A stretch of 64,000 bases of DNA from Capra hircus (GCF_001704415.2 NC_030824.1:32297022-32361021); one strand, 5' to 3'; positions 1-10,944 are shown, counted from the first letter of the stretch. Notes: generated from the sequence alone by a model not told the origin. Translations and numbers: made by a program.

Positions 1-498
1 TTCTAGGATTTATTTATTTATATACTCCTTCTAGGAGCTTTATAGTTTTGAGTTTTACATTTAGATCTGTGATTATTTTTTTGAGATAATTTTTGTAAAA
101 GTTGTAAGATGTTTGTATAGATTCTTTCTTGTTTTCTCAGCATGGGGATGCCTAGGTTTTCAAGTACCGTTTATTGAAACATTATCTTTTCTCCATTGCA
201 TTGCCTTTATTCCTCTGGTTAAAGATTATCTGACTGTTTATGTGGATGTACTTCTGAGCTCTATATTCCATTCTGTTGATCTATTTGCCTATTATTTTGC
301 TATTACCACATGGTACTGATGGCTATACTAAGTTGGATAGTGTCAGTGCTCTACCTTTTTTTTCTCTTTTCCATATTTTGTCAGTTACCTTAGGTGTTTT
401 TGCTTCTCCATACTACCTTAATAATCAGTTTCTAACCTCCACAAACTAAGTTGCTGTGGTTTTTATTTTGGGCGGTGTGGGGGGGGTTGTTGTATCAA
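1..498 (-). mobile_element. Old L1 LINE, antisense, left part
   Basis: This reads as the complement of mammalian L1 ORF2, starting at the window edge and running to the SINE insertion point. The order of recognisable phrases (Leu/Phe-rich antisense text, then the stretch around 385-465) follows the L1 ORF2 antisense order. The same element resumes at 3822 exactly where the reading breaks off, so it was split by later insertions. No open frame survives. It is the oldest layer of the first nest. Subfamily assignment (L1MA-like) is a guess from its divergence. Confidence 0.8.
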
Positions 499-509
499 CT
501 ATATGCATC

Positions 510-788
510 AGGACTTTCCTTGTATTACAATGGAGAGAAGTCTGCCTGGTAATGCAGGGGACACAGGTTCAATTCCTGGTCTGGGAAGATTCCACATACT
601 GTAGAGCAGCTGAGCCAATGTGCCATAACTACTGAGCCCATGCCCTAGAGAGCAGGAGCCACAACCCCTGAGCCTACATTTTGCAACTACTGAAGCCTGT
701 GCGTGTAGAGCCTGTTGTCTGCAACAAGAGAAATCACCACAATGAAAAGCCTACACAACCACAACTGGAGAAAGCCTGTATGCAGCAA
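510..788 (+). mobile_element. CHR-type tRNA-Glu SINE, 5' part (split)
   Basis: The element opens with a diverged 'ggacttcc' tRNA-Glu head, followed by the B-box-like 'ggttcaattcc' and the repeated 'gcaactact / gcaacaagag' body typical of cetartiodactyl CHR SINEs. It is cut at 788 by a BovB and its A-rich tail resumes at 3758. The whole SINE is flanked by an imperfect 11-bp TSD, ctatatgcatc (499-509) and ctatatagatc (3811-3821), in the L1 host. Confidence 0.85.
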
Positions 789-798
789 CAAGTTCAGT

Positions 799-1425
799 TC
801 AGTCACTCAGTCGTGTCCGACTTTTTGCGACCCCATGAATTGCAGCACTCCAGGCCTCCCTGTCCATCACCATCTCCTGGAGTTCACTCAGACTCACGTC
901 CATCGAGTCCGTGATACCATTCAGCCATCTCATCCTCGGTTGTCCCCTTCTCCTCCTGCCCCCAATCCCTCCCAGCATCAGAGTCTTTTCCAATGAGTCA
1001 ACTCTTCGCATGAGGTGGCCAAAGTACTGGAATTTCAGCTTTAGCATCATTCCTTCCAAAGAAATCCCAGGGCTGATCTCTTTCAGAATGGACTGGTTGG
1101 ATCTCCTTGCAGTCCAAGAGACTCTCAAGAGTCTTCTCCAACACCACAGTTCAAAAGCATCAATTCTTCGGTGCTCAGCCATCTTCACAGTCCAACTCTC
1201 ACATCCATACATGACCACAGGAAAAACCATAGCCTTGACTAGATGGACCTTAGTCAGCAAAGTAATGTCTCTGCTTTTGAATATGCTATCTAGGTTGGTC
1301 ATAACTTTTCTTCCAAGGAGTAAGCGTCTTTTAATTTCATGGCTGCAATCACCATCTGCAGTGATTTTGGAGCCCAGAAAAATAAAGTCTGACACTGTTT
1401 TACTGTTTCCCCATCTATTTCCCAT
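799..1425 (-). pseudogene. BovB C-terminal domain remnant
   Basis: This 208-codon frame carries the BovB C-terminal hallmarks [22 protein letters not shown] and F-G-H-L-M, and ends at the element's 3' terminus. It is out of frame with the RT core upstream. The function of this region in the RTE clade is not well defined. Confidence 0.9.
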
Positions 1426-1999
1426 GAAGTGATGGGACCGGATGCCATGATCTTTGTTTTCTGAATGTTGAGCTTTAAGCCAACTTTTTCACCCTCCTCT
1501 TTCACTTTCATCAAGAGGCTTTTTAGTTTGTTTTCACTTTCTGCCATAAGGGTGGTGTCATCTGTGTATCTGAGGTTATTGATATTTCTCCCGGCAATCT
1601 TGATTTCAGCTTGTGTTTCTTCCAGTCCAGTGTTTCTCATGAGGTACTCTGCATATAATTTAAATAAGCAGGGTGAAAATATACAGCCTTGACGTACTCC
1701 TTTTCTTATTTGGAACCAGTCTGTTGTTCCATGTCTAGTTCTAACTGTTGCTTCGTGACGTGCATACAGATTTCTCAAGAGGCAGGTCAGGTGGTCTGGT
1801 ATTCCCATCTCTTTCAGAATTTTCCACAGTTTATTGTGATCCAAGAATCAAAGGTTTTGGCATAGTCAATAAAGCAGAAATAGATGTTTTTCTTGAACTC
1901 TTTTGCTTTATCCATGATCCAGCGGATGTTGGCAATATGATCTCTGGTTCCTCTGCCTTTTCTAAAACCAGCTTGAACATCAGGGAGTTCACAGTTCAC
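1299..1999 (-). pseudogene. BovB reverse transcriptase core remnant
   Basis: Two overlapping frames (1814-1999 and 1299-1844) carry F-R-K-G-R-G-T-R-D, F-I-D-Y-A-K-T-F-D, D-H-N-K-L-W, G-V-R-Q-G-C and the catalytic box. These are RT motifs in family order. The box is Y-T-D-D (usual Y-A-D-D). A frame change near 1844 separates the fingers/motif A part from the rest, so no continuous RT can be made. Confidence 0.9.
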
Positions 2000-2168
2000 A
2001 TATTGCTGAAGCCTGGCTTGGATAATTTTGACCAGTACTTTACTAGCATGTGAGATGAGTGAAATTGTGCAGTAGTTTGAGCATTCTTTGACATTGCCTT
2101 TCTTTGGAATTGGAATGAAAACTGACTTTTTCCAGTCCTGTGGCCACTGCTGTTTTCCAAATTTGCTG

Positions 2169-3500
2169 TCATATTGAGTGCAGCACTTTCACAGCATCAT
2201 CTTTCAGGATTTGAAAGAACTCAACTGGAATTCCATCACTTCCACTACCTTTGTTCATACTGATGCTTTCTAAGGTCCACTTGACTTCATATTCTAAAAT
2301 GTCTGGTTCTAGATTAGTGATCACATCATCATGATTATCTGAGTCATGGAGGTATTTTTTGTACAGTTCTTCTGTATATTCTTGCCGCCTCTTCTTAATA
2401 TCTTCTGCTTCTGTTAGGTCCATACCATTTCTGTCCTTTATCGAGCCCATCTTTGCATGAAATGTTCCCTTGGTATCTCTAATTTTCTTGAAGGGATCTC
2501 TAGTCTTTCCCATTCTGTTCTTTTCCTCTATTTCTTTGCATTGATTGCTGAAGAACACTTTCTTATCTCTCCTTGCTATCCTTTGGAACTCTGCATTCAG
2601 ATGCTGATATCTTTCCTTTTCTCCTTTGCTTTTTGCCTCTCTTATTTTCACAGCTATTTGTAAGGCCTCCCCGGACAGCCATTTTGCTTTTTTGCATTTC
2701 TTTTCCATGGGAATGGTCTTGATCCCTGTCTCCTGTACTATGTCACGAACCTCAGTCCATAGCTCATCAGGCACTCTATCTATCAGATCTAGTCCTTTAA
2801 ATCTATTTCTCACTTCCACTGTATAATCATAAGGGATTTGATTTAGGTCATACTTGAATGGTCTAGCAGTTTTCCTTACTTTCTTCAATTTGAGTCTGAA
2901 TTTGTTAATAAGGAGTTCATAATCTGAGCCACAGTCAGCTCCTGGTCTTGTTTTTGTTGACTGCATAGAGCTTCTCCATCTTTGGCTGCAAAGAATATAA
3001 CCAATCTGATTTTGGTGTTGACCATCTGGTGATGTCCATGCGTAGAGTCTTCTCTTGTGTTGTTGGAAGAGGGTGTTTGCTATGACCAGTGCATTTTCTT
3101 GGCAAAACTCTATTAGTCTTTGCCCTGCTTCATTCCGCATACCAATGCCAAATTTGCCTGTTACTCCAGGTGTTTCCTGACTTCCTACTTTTGCATTCCA
3201 GTCCCCTATAATGAAAAGGACATCTTTTTTTTTTAAAATTAATTTTACTTTACAATACTGTATTGGTTTTGCCATACATTGACATGAATCCACCACAGGT
3301 GTACATGCGTCCCCAAACATGAACCCCCTCCCACCTCCCTCCCCATAACATCTCTCTGGGTCATCCCCGTGCACCAGCCCCAAGCATGCTGTATCCTGCA
3401 TTGGACATAGACTGGCGATTCGTTTCTTACATGATAGTATACATGTTTCAATGCCATTCTCCCAAATCATCCCACCCTCTCCCTCTCCCTCTGAATCCAA
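2169..3500 (-). pseudogene. Chimeric 443-codon frame: L1 3'-fragment head fused to BovB endonuclease/RT
   Basis: This is the longest open frame in the window. About the first 90 codons come from the complement of the L1 3' fragment and encode nothing recognisable. From roughly residue 93 it enters BovB endonuclease at V-L-F-I-I-G-D-W-N-A-K-V-G. It then passes through the linker (C-S-Q-R-W, P-F-K-Y-D-L-N-Q-I-P-Y-D-Y) into the start of RT (G-S-G-S-D-G-I-P-V-E). The usual I-D-Y-I-L reads I-G-Y-I-L and the usual S-D-H reads S-D-Y, so two residues conserved in APE-type endonucleases are lost. The frame ends at a stop before the RT core. It is almost certainly non-functional; the openness is chance survival. 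Confidence 0.85.
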
Positions 3501-3616
3501 AAGTCCGCTCTACACATCTGTGTCTCTTTTGCTGTCTTGCATGCAGGGTCATTCTTGCCATCTTCCTAAATTCCATATATATGTGTTAGTATACTGTATT
3601 GGTGTTTTTCTTTCTG
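3231..3616 (-). mobile_element. Ruminant L1 3'-end fragment inside BovB
   Basis: A T-run (3225-3234) is followed by the complement of the ruminant L1 3' UTR (tgtattggttttgcca, then ccccctccc, then gattcgtttctta). It stops at 3616, where BovB resumes. It lies in the same orientation as its BovB host. I can find no TSD beyond the shared T-run at the joint. Confidence 0.85.
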
Positions 3617-3757
3617 TTTTGGGTGTTAGTTCTAAAAGGTCTTGTAGGTCTTCATAAAACCGTTCAACTTCAGCTTCTTCAGCATTACTGGTTGGGGCAT
3701 AGACTTGGATAACTGTGATTTTGAATGGTTTGCCTTGGAGATGAACAGAGATAATTC

Positions 3758-3810
3758 TGCAGCAAGAAAGACCCAGCATAACCATAAATAAATAAAATTA
3801 TTTAAAAAAT
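3758..3810 (+). mobile_element. CHR-type SINE, 3' tail (continuation)
   Basis: This is the 'aagacccagca' plus (AAAT)n tail of the SINE that begins at 510. The 8-bp 'tgcagcaa' occurs at both 781-788 and 3758-3765. It is therefore the TSD made when BovB inserted into the SINE. Confidence 0.85.
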
Positions 3811-3821
3811 CTATATAGATC

Positions 3822-4401
3822 AAGTTGGTAAAACAGAAAGTTTAATAATAATGAGTCATCTTATCCTTGAACATGAAATGTATTACTATTTATTTAGGTT
3901 TTCTTTGATTTATTTCACCAGAGTTTGACTTCTCCTCATGTAGATCTTATATATATCCATTTTAAAATTTGTATCTCATTATTTTTGAGTGGGTATTAAT
4001 GTAAGTGGAATTATACTTTCAACTTCAAATTCCATTGCTCACTGTTAGTATGTAGGAAAGTTAATTAACTTTTGTAACTTACCTATATCCTGCAACTTCA
4101 CTTTAATTGCTTATTAGTTCCAGATGTTTTGTGTGGATTCTTTTGGATTCTCTACATAGATAAACATATCATTTGTGAACAGAAAAAAAGATGTCTTCCT
4201 TTCTTCCTAATGTATATGTCGTTTATTATACTTCTGTGTCTTGTATTAGCCAGTAATTCCACTATAATGTTGAAAAAGAGAAGCTTTCAGTCATTATTGA
4301 TTCAAACATATATTCTGTTCTTGTCTCTCTCTTTTCGCAATCTAGTATTCCCATTGTGGCTATTTTACACCATTTTTGGTTGTCTCGTAGTCCTTGGATT
4401 T

Positions 4402-4441
<40 letters not shown>

Positions 4442-4600
4442 TAATAGTATTATTATTTTAGTCATTTTTTTTCCTCTTTTCAATTGCAGAGGTTCTTCGA
4501 TCAGAGAATCTTTTCTTGTCTGTGCCCAGTCTGCTCATAAGCCCATGAAAGACATCCTTTATCTTTGTTACAGATAGAACAAAGTAAATACAGAGATCCT
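3822..4600 (-). mobile_element. Old L1 LINE, antisense, right part
   Basis: This resumes the L1 of 1-498 at the position expected from the L1 antisense text. It is recognisable as ORF2 to about 4300. Beyond the TA repeat, 4450-4600 resembles the antisense L1 5' region (ctgctcataagcccat), suggesting an internal deletion or a second fragment. No coding remains. Confidence 0.65.
4402..4444. repeat. (TA)n microsatellite
   Basis: An alternating TA tract of about 43 bp broken once by a G, inside the old L1. Confidence 0.97.
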
Positions 4601-4699
4601 TCATTTCCAGTAAATAAAGCATCTCTGCATTTTATGGAAATGGATCAAGGAACTGTTTTAAGAGTTTCCTTGTAAATTTTGGTTTGTTATATACCCATT

Positions 4700-5196
4700 G
4701 TGGTGTTAATATTATTTTTTAATGCCCCCAAATTCTTTGGCACTCTTCCTATCAAAAGGAAAAATCCATATTTCCTCCTTTTGAATCTGAATGACTTCTG
4801 ACTGTGGAGAAAGAGACACTAAATACCTCTGAGGCTTAATAGGGTAAAGCTTCTATTTAATTGTCCTGGGAAGTTTACACTAAAATACAGTCATCAGCCT
4901 CTGAGAAAACCACGTAGCCCATGTAGAAGCCACATGGTGATGCTCCAGTCAACAGCACCAGATGAGGTTCCAAATGACAGCCATCATCACCAACAAGAGA
5001 AGTGAAGGAAGATGACTTTGTGATGATGGCAATTCCAGGCCCCATCTCATTGTATAAAAGTATGTGAGACCCTGGATGAGAATCACCTAGCTGAGCATAG
5101 TCAATCTCTAGAAACAATGATAATAAAGTGGTAACTGTTTTGTATGTCATTACTTTTTGGGGTGATTTCTTACACACCAATAATAACTGAACTAAT
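4700..5196 (+). mobile_element. MaLR (MLT1-like) LTR, left
   Basis: The LTR-like order is visible: an opening around 'caaattctttggcac' and 'ccttttgaatctg', a middle 'gagaccctgga...cctagctgagc', then an AATAAA-containing R region (near 5120) followed by the typical 'tttttggggtgattt' tail. A similar order recurs in the same orientation at 7020-7440, which supports an LTR pair. It is very diverged and non-coding. Assignment to ERVL-MaLR is by memory of the family pattern. Confidence 0.5.
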
Positions 5197-7019
5197 TTTT
5201 TTACTTGAAAGTGCTGTAACTAAAGCTTGCAACATGGGTAGTTGGCCAACAGGGTGTTTAAGAGTGTTTTAGAGAAAGCATAAATGGCATGAGGAGAAGC
5301 AACGCAAGGATCTAAAGGGATCAGGAGGGCATGAGATCTTAAAGGAAAGTGATGAGATATTTTGAAAAGTCGGAAGGAAGAAGACTATTTGGCAGAAAGC
5401 TTGGTGGACACTGTCATGTAAAGTAACATGGGAAATAGGGAATGTACCTAAGGACCTTGAAAATCTAACTAAAATGATTTCCAGGCAAAAAACTAAATAT
5501 GCCACATGGCTTTTTCTAGTTGAATATATTAAATATGAGAATAGACAGGTGAGAAAAATGGGAAAGGTGTAATGAAATTGGGGAAAAATCTAAAAATGAG
5601 ATAGAGCCTTCTAAATTATTTTTCTTTCTCATTCCTTTCCAGATGGCAAAAGTTTTCCAAGAAAAAATAAAAGTAATAAAAACCTTCCGTGCTCAGATCA
5701 CATCCAGGGTGAGACTATAAAATACTTTGTGAAGACTTCAAAGAAATATAAAGTGGTGCCTCATTGAAACCTTTAGAAAGATAAAAGACCTTCTATGAAT
5801 CTTATGGGCATATGTTACAAATCCTCTTTGTAAACATAGGGCTTCTAAAAGTCTCAAGGGTTTTGTCCCATAGCAGATTCATTGGGAAATGAAGGTCCAG
5901 AAAGGCCTGTTTGGTGGTTATTTACAGTTGTGCATTTTATTTAAAGGAATGAACTGCTGTAAAATTTCTAGAAAACTCTTGCAAAGTTGTTAGGATATTG
6001 TTTCTCTTGGAAGCACCACCAACTTGGATAAAAAGGGAAAGAGAGAACATAAAATTAAAATAAGTCTTCAGACCCCCAATATTTCAGGAAAAGAGTAAGT
6101 GAGACTATTCAGTTCAATCTGTTTTCTTATAGAGAAAAGATCAATGATTCAGAGGGTTGCTTCAAGAACTCAGAAAATGGAGCCACAGGCCATGGATAAT
6201 CATGGAAGGAAGTAGAATGAGGCTGTTCCCAAGACCTGGTAATGTGTGCCCAGCCAGGTTTCAGAATTGTGGCACACTCATGACTTTCCCATGCAGTCAG
6301 TTCCCCCTTTTGAGCAGCAGTGTTTATTGCTATCATGCATTAGTACTTCTGTATTAGGTTTATGTAGGGCAGATAACAGGCTTCCCAGGTGGCACTAGTG
6401 GTATAGAGCCCACCTGCCAATGCAGGAGACATGAGACAAGGGTTGGATCCCTGGGTTGGGAAGATCCCCTGGAGGAGAGCATGGCAGCCCACTCCAGTAT
6501 TCTTGCCTGGAGAACTCCTTGGATAGAGGAGCCTGGCAGGCTATGGTCCACAGGGTCACAGAGTTGGACAGGATAGAAGCAATTTAGTAGGCAAAGCATA
6601 CAGGGCAAATAACTAGTCTTTTTTACTTCAGAGACTTCAAGTTGAGAGGAATCTTATCAGAGAAGCTTTATCCCTCCCAAAACAAACCAAGAACATCATC
6701 TCAATTTGATTTGATCTGGATGGCATGATTTTGAACCTATAGCCCTGATTGATGAGACATTTGATGTGTCTTAGAAAGGGATTAAAAATTGAAATTTGTT
6801 TTGAGTCTTACTGAATAATTCAGTCTGGTAATATCATAGGAATTTAACTGACTAAGCAGTTCTTTTTCTCAAGGGCTTGATTTGGAAAGAAGGATCATCA
6901 AATATTTGAGTTGATTTAGCATATGACAATTAACATTTATATCATGTGGATTTCTCAATGTTTTATGCAGGAGAAATGTGAATTGTCACCAGTATGTAAA
7001 TCATGACTGATTTATAAGG
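5197..7019 (+). mobile_element. Candidate MaLR internal region, no coding capacity
   Basis: AT-rich DNA between two LTR-like segments of the same orientation. Short phrases such as 'gatttccaggcaaaa' (near 5477) and the run 5700-6010 resemble MaLR internal sequence. No open frame has recognisable similarity to a retroviral protein, as expected for MaLR elements. A Bov-tA interrupts it at 6378-6601. It could instead be unrelated single-copy DNA. Confidence 0.4.
6378..6601 (+). mobile_element. Bov-tA SINE
   Basis: A tRNA-Glu-like head (ggcttcccaggtggcac, ggttggatccc) is followed by the BovB-derived body (ctccagtattcttgcctgg, gggtcacagagttggac). It is flanked by a 12-bp TSD with one mismatch: agggcagataac (6366-6377) and agggcaaataac (6602-6613). 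Confidence 0.95.
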
Positions 7020-7440
7020 AAGAACCTGAATTCTTTAACACTAATCCCCAAAAGAGGTGGGAGTGTTCTTTACCCTTGAAACTGGGTGGATTTTGATTGT
7101 GGCAGGAGGAACCTTGAGTCACTTCTTTCTGTTTTGTTTGTTTGTTTGTTTTGTTTTTGACACATGCAAACATATTGATAATGTTCTAAGGAAGCCAACC
7201 AAGCAAACTATGAAGTGGTTGCATGTGGTTGTCATAGCTGATAATGACAGGAAAGATCTCAAGTATCAAGGACCAGACAGGAGGGAGGAAGTTCCACCTA
7301 TTGTAGCTGTGTAGACTCTAAGTCAAAAACAGCATAGCTGAGCCCATTCAGCCATCAGAACCATGAGAAGTATCAATGAAATAACTATCATTTTAGTCAT
7401 TAAAATTTTGAGTTGTTATGCAGTAGTAGGAACTAGAAAT
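7020..7440 (+). mobile_element. MaLR (MLT1-like) LTR, right
   Basis: It shares its opening pattern (gaattcttt, cccttgaaactgg) with the left LTR at 4700, and ends with 'ttaaaattttgagttgttatgcag...aactaga', the usual MaLR LTR tail. A (TTTG)n tract lies at about 7132-7158. Diverged and non-coding. Confidence 0.5.
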
Positions 7441-9313
7441 CTAGATAGATGAGGACCTGAGTTCAATTTGGGTACTTTTTAACAGCAAAACATGCTATTA
7501 TTCTTTATCAGCATTTCAATTTTATCAACAATTCATTTTATCTTTTAATAGAGTATTATTCTGTATCATGGGACTTTAATGGTAGAATATCAGGTAATTA
7601 TAGAAGTTAATAAAAGCGGTTTTGGCATGTTTGTTGATCATATTTGGGAATACAGATAAGGTGGGACTAATTTGTCATCTTACATATTAAATATTAGTTC
7701 ATATATCAACTGCTTCTTTCTTCCTAAGCAAGTACTCTGGATAATAATCTTACAGGAAGGATTGGAGGTTATTTGGGGTGCTATTATTCTTCCAGGATAA
7801 ACTATTCCAGAATCTTTAAATGTCTTTGTGTACTTTGAATCTCTTTATATATTAAATTTTTGAATCTCTTTGTATCCTCATTTTAACAAGTTTTAAAATG
7901 TCACTTAGTATTGATCCTTAGGTTCATTAAAAAATTATTCTCAGAAGTTGTTTTATTTGTCTCCAGTTTCTGATATGTTAAGTTTTTGGTTTTTCAGTTA
8001 TTGTTTGATCTCAGCCAATTAAGATACCTAACTTCATTTTGCTAGTGTGTTAGAAGGTCACCACTGCTTTGTATTCCAACAGCTTATTCTGTATTCTCTG
8101 AAAATGCTTTCTTTCTTGTGTAAATTGATAATTAACATGGAGTTTATAAACCATTTTAATTAATAAATCCACTGTTTTCCTTTGTGAATTGCATACACTT
8201 TCATGTGGTTAGAGAGGATGGTAAATTCCAGCTCAAAGTGGCTTAGGATTTCACCTACAAAAGGCAATCTGGTTTTAAAACCTCATTTAATCTTTATCAG
8301 GGATTACAAAAGCTCAAAATCCTATGCATTGCTTTCAAGTCAAAAGTAACAGAATTTCAACTTTGTTACATAGATTTCCTAGGGATACTAGAAGAGTTTG
8401 ATTTAACTAGTTAAATGAGTTAAAGGGAAGTGCAAAGAATGAATTTTGTTTTAATGTATGCTGGGTTATTTAACAGAAACATTTTGATAATAGTTATATA
8501 TCTTTACAGGGATAGAAAAATTTGATTTAAATTTTAACATATCACTAGATTCAGGAAATACTTTGTTCGCAAGTATTAGATACATTGGAAAACTAATGAA
8601 ACAGCTTCATGTGGAAGTTAGTATTTTCTATGGAATTGCATAGAAAAAATCCTGAATGGAAAGAAATATATACGTTCATAGATCAATTTAGATCTTCAAT
8701 CATTTTTGCTTGTGTTCCATTTAAAATAAATTTGAAATCTATGCTCTCTCTTATATATTTGTAAGTTTGCAATCTTACATAATTTTCATCTTAAATATTC
8801 TATTACTAGTTTAAATAGTTCATAAGGATGTAATTTCTGAAATATTGCAAATATTGACATTAAAAAGTGAAAATTTTATATCACTTTAAAAAATATAAAC
8901 AATGGAATCTAAATACCAGTTTGATTTTATATCTACTACTACTCAGGTTTAAACATGACAACTTCTTTTTAACATTCAGAAATTTACATTTTTCTTTTAC
9001 CTCAGACTTCATTTACATCCTATGCCCTATAAAGATTTTTATATGTGGAGACTCCAAAGAGAAAAATTTATTTTTAATCAATTTATCTCTTTGGAGTCTC
9101 CACATATAATTAAAGAGTTTGAAAGGTTAGTATAATATTAATTCTACCTATCTAATATCTTTGATTGATTTTACATAAATTCTTAATAACACTTATATGC
9201 ATATAAATTAGTGTACATATATATTAATGTGGGTTTATATGCAATTTCAAAGTTTGTTTCCTATAATGAGAACCTATGAGGCATTACATTTATTTTCCTA
9301 ACTTACTAATACT
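7441..9313. other. AT-rich single-copy DNA, no gene seen
   Basis: Both strands show only short chance frames. I recognise no repeat family here apart from the hairpin at 9039-9109. Confidence 0.6.
9039..9109. repeat. Perfect 24-bp inverted repeat with 23-bp loop
   Basis: The left arm 9039-9062 (ending gtggagactccaaagaga) is exactly complementary to 9086-9109 (starting tctctttggagtctccac). The loop is AT-rich. I do not recognise it as part of any transposon family. Confidence 0.97.
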
Positions 9314-9322
9314 ATATTATAA

Positions 9323-10716
9323 AGTTAATTGCTTCTCTCAATATACCAGAAAATTTGGAAAACTCAGCAGTGGCCACAGGACTGGAAAAGATCAGTTTTC
9401 ATTCAACCCCAAAAAAGGCAATGTCAAAGAGTGTTCAGACTACCACATGATTGCACTCATCTCACACTCTGGCAAAACAATGCTCAAAATTTTCCAAGAG
9501 AGGCTTCAATAGTACATGAACTGAGAACTTCCAGATGTTCAAGATGGATTTAGAAAAGGCAGAGGAACCTGAGATCAAACTGCCAACATCTGTTCAATCA
9601 TCAAAAAAGCAAGAGAGTTCCAGAAAAACATCTACTTCTGCTTCATTGACTGAGTTAAAGTCTTTGACTGCGTGCAGCACAACAAACTGTGGAAAATTCT
9701 TAAAAGGATGGGAATGTCAGAGCATTTGACCTACCTCCTGAGAAATCTGTATGCAGGTCAAGAAGCAATAGTTAGAACCAGGCATGGAACAATGGACTGT
9801 TTCCAAATTGGGAAAAGGAGTATGTCAAGACTGCATAATGTCACCCTGCTTATTTAGCTTATATGCAGAGTACATCATGTGAAAAGTCGGGCTGGATGAA
9901 ACACAAGCTGGAATCAAGATTACGGAGAGAAATATCAATAACCTCAGATAGGCAGATGACACCACCCTTATGGCAGAAAACAAAGAAGAACTGAAGCCTC
10001 TTGATTAAAGTGAAAAAGGAGAGTGAAAAAGATGGCTTAAAACTCAACATTCAGAAAACTAAGATCATAGCATCTGGTACCATCACTTCATGGCAAATAA
10101 ATGGAGAAACAATGGAAACAGTGACAGGTTTTATTTTGGGGGGCTCTAAAATCACTGCAGATGGTCACTGCAGCCATGAAGTTAAGATGCTTGCTCCTTG
10201 GAAGAAAAGCCATGACCAACGTAGACAGCATATTAAAAAGCAGAGACATTGCTTTGCTGGCAAAGGTCTATCTAGGCAAAGCTATGGTTTTTCCAGTAGT
10301 CATGTATGGATGGAGAGTTGGACTATAAACAAAGCTAAGCACCAAAGAATTGACACTTTTGAACTGTGGTGTTGGAGAAGACTCTTGAGGGTCCCTTGGA
10401 CTGCATGGAGATCCAACCAGTCCATCCTAAAGGAAATCAGTCCTGAATATTCATTGGAAGGATGGATGCTGAAGCTGAAACTCCAGTACTTTGGCCACCT
10501 GATGTGAAGAACTGAATCACTGGAAAAGACCCTGATGCTGGGAAAGATTGAAGGCAGGAGGAGAAGGGGATGACAGAGAATGAGATGATTGGATGGTATC
10601 ACTGACTCATTGGACATGAGTTTGAACAAGCCCTGGGAGTTGGTGATGGACAGGGAAGCCTGGCATGCTGTAGCCCATAGGGTCACAAACAGTTGAACAT
10701 GACTGACTGAATTGAG
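9323..10716 (+). mobile_element. BovB LINE, sense, 5'-truncated (RT to 3' end)
   Basis: It starts just before the RT segment (caatataccagaaaatttgg) and continues to the C-terminal region and the 3' tail at about 10716. Many stops and frameshifts break it. The frame at 10001-10507 still reads [12 protein letters not shown] and [12 protein letters not shown] 9-bp direct repeat, atattataa, flanks it (9314-9322 and 10717-10725) and fits a TSD. Divergence is higher than in the 38.9-kb copy. Confidence 0.93.
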
Positions 10717-10734
10717 ATATTATAATGATTACAT

Positions 10735-10944
10735 GTGTGCATGCTATGTTGCTTCATTTTGTCTGACTCTTTGGAGCCATATGAACTGAAGCCTGCCAGG
10801 CTCCTCTGTCCATGAGGCTCACCAGGCAAGAATACTGGAGTGGGTTGCCATGCCCTCCTTCAGGGAATCTCCTGGACCCAGGCTCGAACCTACGTCTCCT
10901 GCATTGCAGGCAGATACTTTACAGTTTGAGCCACCAGGAAGACC
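10735..10944 (-). mobile_element. Bov-tA SINE, antisense
   Basis: The complement reads as a Bov-tA: the body (ccaggcaagaatactggagtggg) comes first, then the tRNA-Glu head (gagccaccaggaag) at the right end. It lies just beyond the end of the preceding BovB. Confidence 0.92.

Larger units (their letters stand above)
789..3757 (-). mobile_element. BovB (RTE) LINE, antisense, 5'-truncated
   Basis: The element starts at its 3' end with the BovB 'agttcagttcag' tail and runs on the complement through the C-terminal region, reverse transcriptase, linker and part of the AP-endonuclease. It truncates in the endonuclease at about 3757. It is interrupted at 3231-3616 by an L1 3' fragment. An 8-bp TSD (tgcagcaa) flanks it, so this is a target-primed insertion into a SINE. 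Coding is broken into several frames. The RT catalytic box reads Y-T-D-D instead of Y-A-D-D, and two endonuclease catalytic positions are changed. Confidence 0.95.

Noticed and set aside
510..788. Functional tRNA gene suggested by tRNA-Glu-like heads of SINEs
   Set aside because: The heads are diverged, are followed by SINE bodies and A-rich tails, and do not fold into an intact tRNA with acceptor stem. No true tRNA gene was found in the window.
4129..4461. 110-codon hydrophobic frame that looks like a membrane protein
   Set aside because: It is antisense L1 plus a TA microsatellite (the I-Y-I-Y run). T-rich antisense LINE DNA always gives hydrophobic pseudo-proteins.
4875..5180. 101-codon minus-strand frame
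   Set aside because: It lies within the MaLR-like LTR and has no recognisable domain.
6360..6608. 82-codon frame on the minus strand
   Set aside because: It is the complement of a Bov-tA SINE; similar peptides occur opposite all Bov-tA copies.
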